The position numbers and the translations under genes were made by a program. From positions 1 to 24,073 of the forward strand of contig CAAGIF010000050.1 of the NCBI GenBank assembly GCA_900769845.1: a DNA stretch of 24,073 bases, in the 5' to 3' direction. How positions within the stretch are numbered: position 1 is the first letter of the stretch; each line of letters begins with the position of its first letter. This document shows, piece by piece, positions 1-6,268 of the stretch. The stretch comes from an uncultured Oscillospiraceae bacterium (lineage in GTDB: Bacteria > Bacillota_A > Clostridia > Oscillospirales > Oscillospiraceae). A model generated the notes under the pieces. That model worked only from the letters and a program-made list of their open reading frames with translations, had not been told where the DNA came from and did no database searches.

Positions 1-23
1 AACTGAATACCAATCTTCAGCAT
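1..23 (-). CDS. rpmA: Ribosomal protein L27, 5' end only
   Basis: Only the first seven codons lie in the window; they read MLKIGIQ plus two bases of a Leu/Phe codon. A strong GGAGGTG ribosome site precedes the ATG. The position directly after prp and rplU, and the resemblance to the N-terminal extension of Firmicutes L27 (MLxxxxQLFAHKKG), make the identity likely. In this family the extension is removed by Prp. The cleavage motif itself is outside the window. Confidence 0.8.
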
Positions 24-27
24 GGTG

Positions 28-351
28 TTACACCTCCAAAACTTCGATATAATCAGGATAATCGTCCCGCATGCTGATCAGAGTCAGCATCATACCTGCC
101 AGAACTGCCTGAACGGTGTCCTCTTCATCGCAGGAAGCGGGGAGCATCAGAGTGACGCGAGCCTGCTCGTCCTTCACTCTGACCTTGGCCTTTGCGCCGC
201 ACACCTCATTGATGGTGGCCTCGGCCATGGTAACAACAGCGGAAATAGCGGCGCAGACAATGTCAGAGCCAGCCTCAGCATAACCGCTGTGTCCGGAAAC
301 GGAGAAACCGGTGATCCGGTCATCCTCCATGAAAAATTCGCATCTTGTCAT
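28..351 (-). CDS. prp: Ribosomal-processing cysteine protease Prp
   Basis: This 107-residue protein matches the Prp (YsxB) family in length and in its gene position between L21 and L27. The catalytic pair is visible as His21 in SGHSGYAEAGSD and Cys33 in IVCAAIS. In Firmicutes with an extended L27, Prp cleaves the L27 N-terminus so that L27 can be built into the ribosome. The start is 2 bases from the rplU stop, which suggests translational coupling, and rpmA follows 4 bases after its stop. The function is known from the family; the motif and context are seen here. Confidence 0.93.
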   Translation of the reverse strand: MTRCEFFMEDDRITGFSVSGHSGYAEAGSDIVCAAISAVVTMAEATINEVCGAKAKVRVKDEQARVTLMLPASCDEEDTVQAVLAGMMLTLISMRDDYPDYIEVLEV

Positions 352-353
352 AA

Positions 354-665
354 TTACAGAGCGATCTTGGTGATTTCCACCTTGGTGTAGGGCTGACGAT
401 GACCGATCTTCTTCTTCTCGCCCTTCTTTGCCTTGTACCGCAGGACGTGGATCTTCTTGCCCTTGCCGTTCTTGACGACCTTGGCCTCCACAGCTGCGCC
501 GTCCACCACGGGAGCACCGATCTTGGTGTTCTCACCGTCCAGAACTGCCAGAACCTGATCAAACTTAACGGTTTCCTCTGCCTCTGCGTTCAGCTTCTCG
601 ATGAACAGGACATCGCCCTCGGACACGGTGTACTGCTTGCCACCGGTAACGATAACTGCCTTCAT
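354..665 (-). CDS. rplU: 50S ribosomal protein L21
   Basis: The 103-residue product starts [18 protein letters not shown] and contains [18 protein letters not shown] and the [11 protein letters not shown] ending typical of bacterial L21, at normal length. L21 binds 23S rRNA in the large subunit. It is the first gene of the rplU-prp-rpmA operon. An AGGTGA ribosome site sits about 9 bases before the ATG. The consensus promoter and structured leader upstream suit autogenous control, as known for this operon in other Firmicutes. Confidence 0.97.
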   Translation of the reverse strand: MKAVIVTGGKQYTVSEGDVLFIEKLNAEAEETVKFDQVLAVLDGENTKIGAPVVDGAAVEAKVVKNGKGKKIHVLRYKAKKGEKKKIGHRQPYTKVEITKIAL

Positions 666-755
666 TTCTTTGTTTCACCTACTTCATTTTTGTAGTCTCG
701 CTTTAAAGGTGCGGGCGTTTTTGGGCGCACCGACTTAAACCTCTTCAATGCGGCT
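666..755 (-). promoter_or_regulatory. rplU 5' leader, candidate L21 leader RNA
   Basis: About 90 bases separate the predicted transcription start from rplU. The leader contains a hairpin with arms GGTGCG and CGCACC (708-713 and 726-731). Firmicutes L21 operons often carry a structured autoregulatory leader. I see the hairpin and the position but cannot test the match to the known covariance model. Confidence 0.45.
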
Positions 756-760
756 GGTAC

Positions 761-789
761 ATTTTATCATTCCATGATGAAATTGTCAA
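761..789 (-). promoter_or_regulatory. Promoter of the rplU-prp-rpmA operon
   Basis: On the minus strand, -35 TTGACA (784-789) is followed after exactly 17 bases by -10 TAAAAT (761-766). This is a near-consensus sigma-A promoter, fitting for a ribosomal protein operon. Confidence 0.85.
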
Positions 790-809
790 GGACTTTTTCA
801 TACTTTTTC

Positions 810-838
810 TTGCGTTTTTCCGGGAAATTTGCTATACT
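810..838 (+). promoter_or_regulatory. Promoter of the NusG-II-domain gene
   Basis: TTGCGT (810-815), a 17-base spacer and TATACT (833-838), ending 34 bases before the ATG at 873. It runs back to back with the rplU promoter, so the two divergent units share about 50 bases of control region. Confidence 0.65.
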
Positions 839-872
839 GACGAAGGATTTGAAACCATTGGAGGGATACGGG

Positions 873-1229
873 ATGAAGAGCAGATACTGGGCGGGGCTTT
901 TGGGTCTGATTTTGGCAATTTGCGTCGGATTGAGCCTCTATTTCGCCGCTGACGACACGCCTGCCTCCCATGCCCAGATCCTCAGCGGGGGTAAGCTTCT
1001 GTTCCAGGTGGATCTTTCCGTGGATCAGGAATTTACAGTAACCGGTTCTAAGGGTTTTAATGTCGTCACAGTCCGGGACGGCAGGATCGCCGTGACCCAG
1101 GCAGACTGCCCCGACGGTTACTGTATGGACCGGGGATTTTGCAATTCCGGCGTCCAAATCGTATGTCTGCCCAACGGTATGGTAATCCGTTTTACCGACA
1201 ACGGCGGCATTGACGGAGTTTTGGGATAA
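873..1229 (+). CDS. Membrane-anchored NusG domain II protein
   Basis: The ATG at 873 was chosen because GGAGGG (860-865) lies 7 bases upstream; the longer reading frame runs into the promoter. The 118-residue product has a short N-terminal segment, one transmembrane helix (about 6-24) and an extracytoplasmic beta-rich domain. Cys79, Cys84, Cys90 and Cys98 lie in the pattern CPDGYC...C...IVCLPNGMV, characteristic of the small NusG_II family. These proteins are common in Clostridia, often beside membrane or redox genes. Their biochemical role is not settled, and they are not the transcription factor NusG. Here the gene is monocistronic, ahead of tRNA-Val. Confidence 0.85.
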   Translation: MKSRYWAGLLGLILAICVGLSLYFAADDTPASHAQILSGGKLLFQVDLSVDQEFTVTGSKGFNVVTVRDGRIAVTQADCPDGYCMDRGFCNSGVQIVCLPNGMVIRFTDNGGIDGVLG

Positions 1230-1247
1230 ATATTTTTTAAAAACCTC

Positions 1248-1276
1248 TTGACAAATGTCCCCGAACTTTGTATACT
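1248..1276 (+). promoter_or_regulatory. tRNA-Val promoter
   Basis: TTGACA (1248-1253), 17 bases, TATACT (1271-1276), ending 30 bases before the mature tRNA start. A strong sigma-A match. Confidence 0.85.
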
Positions 1277-1306
1277 AAGCAAGTGCTTCGGCGAAGCAAT
1301 AGATTT

Positions 1307-1383
1307 GGACGATTAGCTCAGCTGGCTAGAGCATCCGCTTGACGTGCGGAAGGTCATAGGTTCGAGTCCTATATCGTCCACCA
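1307..1383 (+). tRNA. tRNA-Val(GAC)
   Basis: The 77-base gene folds as a complete cloverleaf. Acceptor GGACGAT pairs with ATCGTCC (1373-1379). The D arm contains TAGCTCAGCTGG. The anticodon stem TCCGC/GCGGA encloses the loop TTGACGT, giving anticodon GAC, which reads GUC/GUU valine codons. The T arm contains GGTTCGAGTCC. The discriminator is A1380 and CCA is encoded (1381-1383). Its 3' end is duplicated at 2742-2761 (see the repeat entries). Confidence 0.96.
1362..1381 (+). repeat. Left copy of a 20-bp direct repeat (candidate attL)
   Basis: The 20 bases from the T loop to the first C of CCA recur exactly at 2742-2761. Perfect duplication of a tRNA 3' end around a compositionally different segment is the usual mark of site-specific integration. 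The intact tRNA is on this side. Confidence 0.7.
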
Positions 1384-1390
1384 AAAAGGA

Positions 1391-1420
1391 AACCACACCA
1401 TTTGGTGTGGTTTTTCTTTT
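1391..1420 (+). terminator. Rho-independent terminator of tRNA-Val
   Basis: AACCACACC (1391-1399), loop ATTT, GGTGTGGTT (1404-1412), then TTTCTTTT. A 9-bp stem with a U-rich tail just after the CCA. Confidence 0.9.
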
Positions 1421-1494
1421 TGGTATGGTATTAGATATGGGACTCGAACCCATCTAAATGCGACAGGCTGTGTTTTAGAAAGGATGTATTTCCC

Positions 1495-1523
1495 TTGACA
1501 TTGTTTTTTCGCCAAATTATAAT
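1495..1523 (+). promoter_or_regulatory. Promoter of the methyltransferase gene
   Basis: TTGACA (1495-1500), a 17-base spacer and TATAAT (1518-1523): a full-consensus sigma-A promoter inside the AT-rich insert, 47 bases before the chosen ATG. The inserted gene therefore brings its own promoter beyond the tRNA terminator. Confidence 0.85.
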
Positions 1524-1570
1524 ATTTTATATTGATGCAAAAATGCTAGGCTCAGAGGTTGACTTATAAA

Positions 1571-2452
1571 ATGTACCGTGCAATTCTGAATCATATCTGC
1601 TGTCCTGCGTGTCGGAGAGATCTTTCGATGAGTGCTGATATAGTGATAGATGACGATGTTATGGAAGGTCTCTTGATCTGCGAAAACGGGCACACATACC
1701 ACATTCATGAAGGAGTTGCAGATTTCAACTCTGTTGAGCAGAGTCTTGCAAATCAGTGGGAGGAACTGACCGAAGAACGAAGCTTTGAAGAATTTGATCA
1801 TGAAATGGATACGAATAATCCCACTGAGGTTATCGAAAGACGCGAAATTGTGCTGGAAGCCATTGCTAGTGCAGTTTCTGATCACGAAGGTAAGGTGGTT
1901 CTGGATATTGCCAGTGGTCGAGGGTTGCTTTTAACGCAATTGGCCAAAGTACTAAATGAGGATGTACATATTATCTCCATTGATTTGAGCGCTTTTGTTC
2001 TCAAGTATGATCATCAGAAGTTGAAACAGATTGCTCCGAATAAGAAGATCAGTTATCTAGCCTGTGATGCTACTAACCTTCCTTTGAAGGATAACACGGT
2101 TGATGCAGCTACCACTTACGGTGGTTTCAGTAATATGATCGGATGTGCAGACAAAGCTTTACAGGATACTCACCGAGTCATTAAACCTGCGGGAATCTTA
2201 GTTGACTCCTATGTGGTAATTGAAAAGGAATCTAAAGGTTACGAACAACTTCATCAGGTATGCACAGACCATCAAATAACTGGTGCAGAGGACTTTTTCG
2301 TGCACGCTGGTGTCGCGAAATATCATGAAAATCTATTCTCTATTGTGAAGCATAATGTGGTTTTTGAGGGTATTGGCGTGGGAAATGGTATGGATCTGCT
2401 CCCATACGATGGTGAATGGTATGCTGAACAGGTATTTGTATCGAAAAAGTAA
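1571..2452 (+). CDS. Zn-finger class I SAM methyltransferase (RlmA-like layout)
   Basis: The 293-residue product starts at the ATG at 1571. GAGG at 1555-1558 is a little far at 12 bases, and a TTG at 1559 is in frame but abuts it. The N-terminus has a zinc-binding pattern, Cys11-x2-Cys14 ... Cys37-x3-His41 (CPAC...CENGH). A class I SAM-binding motif, VVLDIASGRG, follows at about 109-118, with a SIDLS acidic loop and CDATNLPL. The layout resembles rRNA guanine methyltransferase RlmA and other Trm112-like/Methyltransf_11 proteins, but the substrate cannot be assigned. Codons are visibly AT-rich compared with the flanking genes, and the gene is alone between two copies of the tRNA 3' end, so horizontal acquisition is likely. 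Confidence 0.85.
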   Translation: MYRAILNHICCPACRRDLSMSADIVIDDDVMEGLLICENGHTYHIHEGVADFNSVEQSLANQWEELTEERSFEEFDHEMDTNNPTEVIERREIVLEAIASAVSDHEGKVVLDIASGRGLLLTQLAKVLNEDVHIISIDLSAFVLKYDHQKLKQIAPNKKISYLACDATNLPLKDNTVDAATTYGGFSNMIGCADKALQDTHRVIKPAGILVDSYVVIEKESKGYEQLHQVCTDHQITGAEDFFVHAGVAKYHENLFSIVKHNVVFEGIGVGNGMDLLPYDGEWYAEQVFVSKK

Positions 2453-2478
2453 TTAAAAAATATAAGGGCGCACTTACT

Positions 2479-2502
2479 CACCACCGGATTTTGCCGGTGG
2501 TG
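2479..2502 (+). terminator. Weak terminator hairpin after the methyltransferase
   Basis: CACCACCGG (2479-2487), a 6-base loop and CCGGTGGTG (2494-2502), 26 bases after the stop. The stem is strong, but the tail (TTGTGCTAT) is a poor U-tract. Confidence 0.5.
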
Positions 2503-2526
2503 TTGTGCTATGTGGGATGACAGAAA

Positions 2527-2641
2527 AAGCCTCCCTTGTGTAAAGGGAGCTGGCAAAAATCCTTGATTTTTGCCTGAGGGATTGTCAACCCCTCCGAACA
2601 GAATTACGCCTGCCCACCTCCCCTTGCACAGGGGAGGCTTT
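2527..2641. repeat. MITE/REP-like palindromic repeat element
   Basis: This 115-bp non-coding unit starts AAAGCCTCCC (2527-2536) and ends with its exact complement GGGAGGCTTT (2632-2641). Inside are three hairpins: CTCCCTT/AAGGGAG (2531-2549), a perfect 10-bp GGCAAAAATC/GATTTTTGCC (2552-2574) and CCTCCCC/GGGGAGG (2617-2637). Repeats beginning with similar CCTCCCTT-type sequence are, from memory, common in Ruminococcaceae genomes. It fills most of the gene-free stretch 2453-2762; no gene is seen there. Confidence 0.65.
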
Positions 2642-2704
2642 GGTGCGGTGCATCCGCGGAAACTATCTCTTGGCAAATCCAGTGCCAGTCCAGTGGGCTG
2701 TCGT

Positions 2705-2728
2705 TCGATGCGGGCTTGACCGCATCGA
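2705..2728. repeat. 9-bp inverted repeat beside the right tRNA repeat
   Basis: TCGATGCGG (2705-2713), a 6-base spacer and CCGCATCGA (2720-2728), 13 bases before the right direct repeat. No U-tract follows, so it is not an obvious terminator. It could be a recombinase-binding or structural element. Confidence 0.5.
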
Positions 2729-2741
2729 CACACTAACTTAA

Positions 2742-2761
2742 TCGAGTCCTATATCGTCCAC
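2742..2761 (+). repeat. Right copy of the tRNA-Val 3'-end direct repeat (candidate attR)
   Basis: An exact 20-base copy of 1362-1381, not attached to any tRNA body. After the shared bases the sequence continues CTTTATCC instead of CACCA. It lies 1 base from the stop of the next gene. Confidence 0.7.
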
Positions 2762-2762
2762 T

Positions 2763-3011
2763 TTATCCAAAATCATGCCTGCCCCCACAATCGCTCCCTA
2801 TTTCCTCAAAAATATTTATTATCTCCTCAATTCTTGTAAAGCATGTTTCATCATCCAAGCTGTCATCTTCTATGACAGCCTTTATTTTTCTCAGCGTTTG
2901 ATAACATTCCAGCTTAAAAACTGTTGTAATGTCTGTTCTTAAGTCTGGAAATCTGATTACAATCTCATTTTTCTCCAAAATATTTTGCAGAATCTGTGCA
3001 TATAGTTCCAC
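2763..3011 (-). CDS. Small conserved hypothetical protein next to an XRE regulator
   Basis: A GTG start at 3009-3011 was chosen because GGGAGGG (3018-3024) sits 6 bases upstream; the longer frame would begin on the promoter -35. The 82-residue product is acidic and helical, with a central CYQTLRKIKAVIEDDSLDD segment and an ending GGRHDFG. I recall similar short proteins in Clostridia but know no function. It is divergent from the XRE gene and shares its control region, so the two may form a regulatory pair. Composition is AT-rich. Confidence 0.75.
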   Translation of the reverse strand: MELYAQILQNILEKNEIVIRFPDLRTDITTVFKLECYQTLRKIKAVIEDDSLDDETCFTRIEEIINIFEEIGSDCGGRHDFG

Positions 3012-3037
3012 AATTAACCCTCCCATTTGGGGGACAG

Positions 3038-3054
3038 GGGGGATTATAACCCCC
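3038..3054. promoter_or_regulatory. Candidate operator palindrome over the -10 box
   Basis: GGGGG (3038-3042), ATTATAA, CCCCC (3050-3054): a perfect inverted repeat centred on the -10 box of the minus-strand promoter. A binding site for the adjacent XRE protein is a natural guess, but no binding is shown. Confidence 0.45.
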
Positions 3055-3071
3055 ATAATATCCATTGTCAA
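3043..3071 (-). promoter_or_regulatory. Consensus promoter of the small conserved gene
   Basis: On the minus strand, TTGACA (3066-3071), 17 bases, TATAAT (3043-3048). The -35 lies 3 bases before the ribosome site of the divergent XRE gene, so a bound regulator could affect both. Confidence 0.85.
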
Positions 3072-3089
3072 GCCAAGGAGGGATAGATC

Positions 3090-3293
3090 ATGATTAAATT
3101 TGATCGCTTATGGAATACCATGGAGCGCAAAGGCATCTCCACATATTGGCTTCGTGAAAAGTGTGGGATTGACCGAAAAACTATCCGCCGCCTCCGGGCA
3201 AATGAGAATATGGAGACAAAAACTCTTAACAAACTCTGCAGCGCGCTGGATTGCTCTCTCGAAGATATCGCAGAATATATAAAGGACGAATAA
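3090..3293 (+). CDS. XRE/Cro-type helix-turn-helix regulator
   Basis: This 67-residue single-domain protein has the Cro/C1 fold pattern: WLREKCGIDRKTIRRLRANE forms the helix-turn-helix at about 21-40, and LNKLCSALDCSLEDIAEYI forms the closing helices. There is no effector or oligomerisation domain. AAGGAGGG (3075-3082) lies 7 bases before the ATG. It is divergent from the small gene ending at 2763, and the shared palindrome suggests autoregulation or control of its neighbour. Such small repressors are typical of mobile or formerly mobile regions. Confidence 0.9.
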   Translation: MIKFDRLWNTMERKGISTYWLREKCGIDRKTIRRLRANENMETKTLNKLCSALDCSLEDIAEYIKDE

Positions 3294-3298
3294 AGCAA

Positions 3299-3320
3299 GC
3301 CGCCATCTTCCGATGGCGGC
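3299..3320. terminator. Terminator between XRE and transketolase genes
   Basis: GCCGCCATC (3299-3307), loop TTCC, GATGGCGGC (3312-3320), followed on the plus strand by TCTTTGCATTTTT. It probably serves both convergent units; the minus-strand tail is weaker. Confidence 0.8.
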
Positions 3321-3339
3321 TCTTTGCATTTTTATTAGA

Positions 3340-4281
3340 TTACTTTTGACACAGATCCTTGGCCACCTCAATGATATGAGACGCACACAGACCGTAATAC
3401 TCCAGAACTTCTTTTGCCGGGCCGGACTGGCCGAACTGATCGTTAACACCGATGCGGCGCACGGGAACGGGATGGTTCTCGCAAAGGAAGCTGCACACAG
3501 CTTCGCCCAGACCGCCGATAACAGAATGCTCCTCGCAGGTGATGACCTTGCCGCACTTCTTGGCAGCAGCCTGCACCAACTCTTCATCCAGGGGCTTAAT
3601 GGTGGACATATTGATGACCATGGCATGGATGCCGGACTGCTCCAGTTCCTCAGCTGCCTGAATGGCCTCATAGGTCATCAGGCCGTTGGCAATGATGGCA
3701 ACATCGCCGCCGTCTTTCATAATTTCGCCCTTGCCGATAACAAATTCGAAGCCTTCCTCATGGAAGATCGGCACAGCCAGACGGCCCATCCGCAGATAAA
3801 CAGGGCCTTTGTGCTCATAAGCAGCCTTCACTGCAGCCTGGGCTTCCACGCCGTCAGCGGGAGAGATAACCACCATGCCGGGAATGGAGCGCATCAGCGC
3901 GAAATCCTCGCAGCACTGGTGGGATGCGCCGTCTTCACCCACGGACATGCCGCCATGGGTGGCGCCGATCTTCACATTCAGGTGAGGATAGCCGATGGAA
4001 TTGCGGATCTGCTCAAACGCCCGTCCGGAGGCGAACATAGCGAAGGAGGACGCAAAAGGCACCAGCCCGGAAGCTGCCATACCTGCAGCAACGCCCATCA
4101 TGTCGGATTCTGCAATACCGCAGTTAAAGTGGCGCTCAGGATACGCCTTGGCAAACATTCCGGTTTTGGTAGAACCGGCCAGGTCAGCATCCAGTACAAC
4201 GAGATCCTCGTGTTCCTTGCCCAGGTCTACCAGCGCTTTGCCGTAGCCTTCCCGGGTTGCCATTTTCTTCATTTCAGCCAT
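3340..4281 (-). CDS. Transketolase, C-terminal subunit
   Basis: The 313-residue protein corresponds to the pyrimidine-binding and C-terminal domains of transketolase. NCGIAESDMMGVAAGMA carries the conserved catalytic Glu, and ATHGGMSVGEDGASHQ and RIGVNDQFGQSG are typical of the split form. With the upstream subunit it makes the thiamine-diphosphate enzyme that moves two-carbon units in the non-oxidative pentose phosphate pathway. The ATG is 1 base after the upstream stop, so the subunits are translationally coupled. Paralogous 1-deoxyxylulose-5-phosphate synthase is a single chain and is unlikely. Confidence 0.94.
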   Translation of the reverse strand: MAEMKKMATREGYGKALVDLGKEHEDLVVLDADLAGSTKTGMFAKAYPERHFNCGIAESDMMGVAAGMAASGLVPFASSFAMFASGRAFEQIRNSIGYPHLNVKIGATHGGMSVGEDGASHQCCEDFALMRSIPGMVVISPADGVEAQAAVKAAYEHKGPVYLRMGRLAVPIFHEEGFEFVIGKGEIMKDGGDVAIIANGLMTYEAIQAAEELEQSGIHAMVINMSTIKPLDEELVQAAAKKCGKVITCEEHSVIGGLGEAVCSFLCENHPVPVRRIGVNDQFGQSGPAKEVLEYYGLCASHIIEVAKDLCQK

Positions 4282-4282
4282 A

Positions 4283-5128
4283 TCAGTTGCCCTCCAGTTC
4301 TGCTAGGATTGCATTCAGCTCATCCATTGCCTGATGGTACTGCTCCTCGTTGGGAGCGCTTCCGTGCCAGGAAGCTTTGTTCTCCATAAAGGAAACATTC
4401 TTGCCCTTGACCGTCTTCATCACGATGGCGCTGGGTTTGCCCTTAACGGTCTTCGCCTCGTTCATGGCAGCTTCGATCTGGTCGAAATCATGACCGTCAA
4501 TGGCCATGACATGGAAACCGAAGGCTTCCAACTTGTCCACAATGGGATAGGGGCTCATGACTTTTTCCACTTCGCCATCAATCTGCAAACCGTTGTTGTC
4601 CACAATCACGCACAGATTGTCCAGATTGTAATGGGCGGCGAACATGCAGGCCTCCCAAACCTGGCCTTCCTGGATCTCGCCGTCGCCCAACAGGGTGTAT
4701 ACCCGGTAATCCATGCCCTTGAATTTAGCCGCTTTAGCCATGCCGCAGGCGGTGGAGATGCCCTGTCCCAAACTGCCGGTGGACATATCCACACCGGGAA
4801 CCATGTTCATATTGGGATGGCCCTGAAGGTAGCTTCCGGTTTTACGCAGGGTATTCAAATCCTCCACGGGGAAGAAACCCCGGTGCGCCAGAGTCGCGTA
4901 CAGTCCCGGAGCAGTATGACCCTTGGACAGAACAAAACGGTCCCGGTCTTCCTTCCGGGGATCGGCAGGATCCACATTCAGTTCCCGGAAATACAGATAG
5001 GCGAACATATCCGCAGCGGAAAGGCTGCCGCCGGGATGTCCGCTCTTGGCATAGTAAACCGCTTCCACCGCGCTTTTGCGGATCTTGCAGGCGGCAATTT
5101 GAAGCTGCTTCTTTTCGTTTGTGGTCAT
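4283..5128 (-). CDS. Transketolase, N-terminal subunit
   Basis: The ATG at 5126-5128 (MTTNEKKQ) is preceded by AGGAGGAT, so it is preferred over the longer frame that begins at 5161. The 281-residue product has the diphosphate-binding domain: SGHPGGSLS near residue 30, LSKGHTAPGLYA, and the thiamine-diphosphate motif GDGEIQEGQ...VDNNGLQ with the metal-binding Asn. Length matches the split type found in many Firmicutes and archaea. It is the first gene of the two-gene operon driven by the promoter at 5178-5207. Confidence 0.95.
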   Translation of the reverse strand: MTTNEKKQLQIAACKIRKSAVEAVYYAKSGHPGGSLSAADMFAYLYFRELNVDPADPRKEDRDRFVLSKGHTAPGLYATLAHRGFFPVEDLNTLRKTGSYLQGHPNMNMVPGVDMSTGSLGQGISTACGMAKAAKFKGMDYRVYTLLGDGEIQEGQVWEACMFAAHYNLDNLCVIVDNNGLQIDGEVEKVMSPYPIVDKLEAFGFHVMAIDGHDFDQIEAAMNEAKTVKGKPSAIVMKTVKGKNVSFMENKASWHGSAPNEEQYHQAMDELNAILAELEGN

Positions 5129-5177
5129 GGTTATCCTCCTTAAAACGACCCGCAGGGTCACTTATCATTCTGTGTTG

Positions 5178-5207
5178 ATTATACACGGCGTTCGGAAGCT
5201 TTGTCAA
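5178..5207 (-). promoter_or_regulatory. Promoter of the transketolase operon
   Basis: On the minus strand, TTGACA (5202-5207), an 18-base spacer and TATAAT (5178-5183), about 50 bases before the ATG. Confidence 0.8.
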
Positions 5208-5230
5208 TCTTTCGCTGCAGAAAACCGCAG

Positions 5231-5256
5231 GACGGTACGGAAATACCCGTACCGTC
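5231..5256 (-). terminator. Terminator hairpin after the Lgt-like gene
   Basis: GACGGTACGG (5231-5240), a 6-base loop and CCGTACCGTC (5247-5256) form a perfect 10-bp stem just after the stop at 5268. The better T-run is on the plus-strand side; reading on the minus strand, the tail is CTGCGGTTTTC, so efficiency is uncertain. Confidence 0.65.
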
Positions 5257-5267
5257 CCGTTTGTTTT

Positions 5268-6263
5268 TTATGCGGGGATTTCGCTTTTCTTGGGAAGACC
5301 CAGTGCCCGGATGATCAAAACGATGAACACCACGGTCAACAGGCAGGCGCTCATCACTGTGTAGGCAAGGGCAGCCTGATTGCCATGACGCTGGACATAG
5401 TATTCCATATAGCCCGCGCCGCCCAGGAGTCCCAGAATCGCCAACCAGATGCCCACGAACCAGAACTTGAATTTCCCGGCATTTTTCACCATCCGCACAG
5501 AGAAAACCACGATGGCGCCCACAAGGCCCACTGCGCCAAGGATCTGGACAACACTGACAAAGCCGTTGGACCGCAGGTACAGGGAGTCGTACCGGGTAGA
5601 ATCAAAGATGATCTGGCACACACTGTAAGCGGACAGGAAGATCAGGAACACATCGCCGTCCTTCAGCTTGCGCTTTCTCAGCGCGGTGATCAGCATGTAC
5701 AGAACCAGCGCAGCCACAATCACCGCCGTGGTGATGGATTGGAGCATAAAGGTTGCAAGCCGGTTTTCCACCACACCGGAAACCGCGTTGGTAACAGGGT
5801 AAGCAAAGGGCATCCCCACCGTATCCGCCAGGATCATGCCTCGGTCAGAGGCGTTGAACAGAGATGCCAGCCGTCCCACCGCAATGCCGGTGCCGCCACC
5901 GATGGCCATAGCATCCAGCATTTGAGGAAAATTCTTGCTGACCCGAATCAGCCGCAGCAATCCCGCTGTCAGCAGGCATCCGGCAAATACGCCCATCAGG
6001 GCAAAGCCGCCGCTGGTGTAATCCGTCATGGCGACCCGGATGCTTTCATAGGCATCCTCCCGGCAGTACCAATGTACCAGCCGGCTGAGCACCACGGAAC
6101 TGATCAGGGACGCGGGGATCGCCAGGCTCACCGCCAGTACATCGCCGCCCTTAGCCAGGTAGGTGGCGACAAAGATGGCAATGGCAGTCGCAGCCGCCAG
6201 GGCCAAAATGATGGAACTCCAGTAGATAAAAGTTCCGCCACTGATAAATGCTATTCTTTCCAT
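5268..6263 (-). CDS. Lgt-like polytopic membrane protein
   Basis: A 331-residue protein with about seven or eight hydrophobic segments. Its motifs fall in the same order as in prolipoprotein diacylglyceryl transferase: SRLVHWY near 60, GGFALMGVFAGCLL near 86, GIAVGRLASLFN near 126-137 and YSVCQIIFDSTRYD near 213-226. The classical Lgt signature GNFIN is changed to ASLFN, and RFxxExxR is altered, so it is probably a divergent paralogue rather than the housekeeping enzyme. The ribosome site GGAGG lies within the end of the preceding gene, so it is co-translated with the phosphodiester glycosidase. It may modify or move a lipid-linked substrate; this is inference. Confidence 0.72.
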   Translation of the reverse strand: MERIAFISGGTFIYWSSIILALAAATAIAIFVATYLAKGGDVLAVSLAIPASLISSVVLSRLVHWYCREDAYESIRVAMTDYTSGGFALMGVFAGCLLTAGLLRLIRVSKNFPQMLDAMAIGGGTGIAVGRLASLFNASDRGMILADTVGMPFAYPVTNAVSGVVENRLATFMLQSITTAVIVAALVLYMLITALRKRKLKDGDVFLIFLSAYSVCQIIFDSTRYDSLYLRSNGFVSVVQILGAVGLVGAIVVFSVRMVKNAGKFKFWFVGIWLAILGLLGGAGYMEYYVQRHGNQAALAYTVMSACLLTVVFIVLIIRALGLPKKSEIPA

Positions 6264-6268
6264 GTAAG

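Noticed and set aside
1384..3300. Prophage or complete integrative element
   Set aside because: No integrase, relaxase, capsid or replication gene is present; only the flanking tRNA repeat, one methyltransferase gene, a small repeat and a small regulator pair.
3313..4389. 358-codon plus-strand frame opposite the transketolase C-terminal subunit
   Set aside because: It starts in the terminator and overlaps both transketolase genes, whose motifs are unambiguous.
3340..5128. 1-deoxyxylulose-5-phosphate synthase split by a frameshift
   Set aside because: Two separate coupled genes of the right lengths with their own starts match the known two-subunit transketolase.
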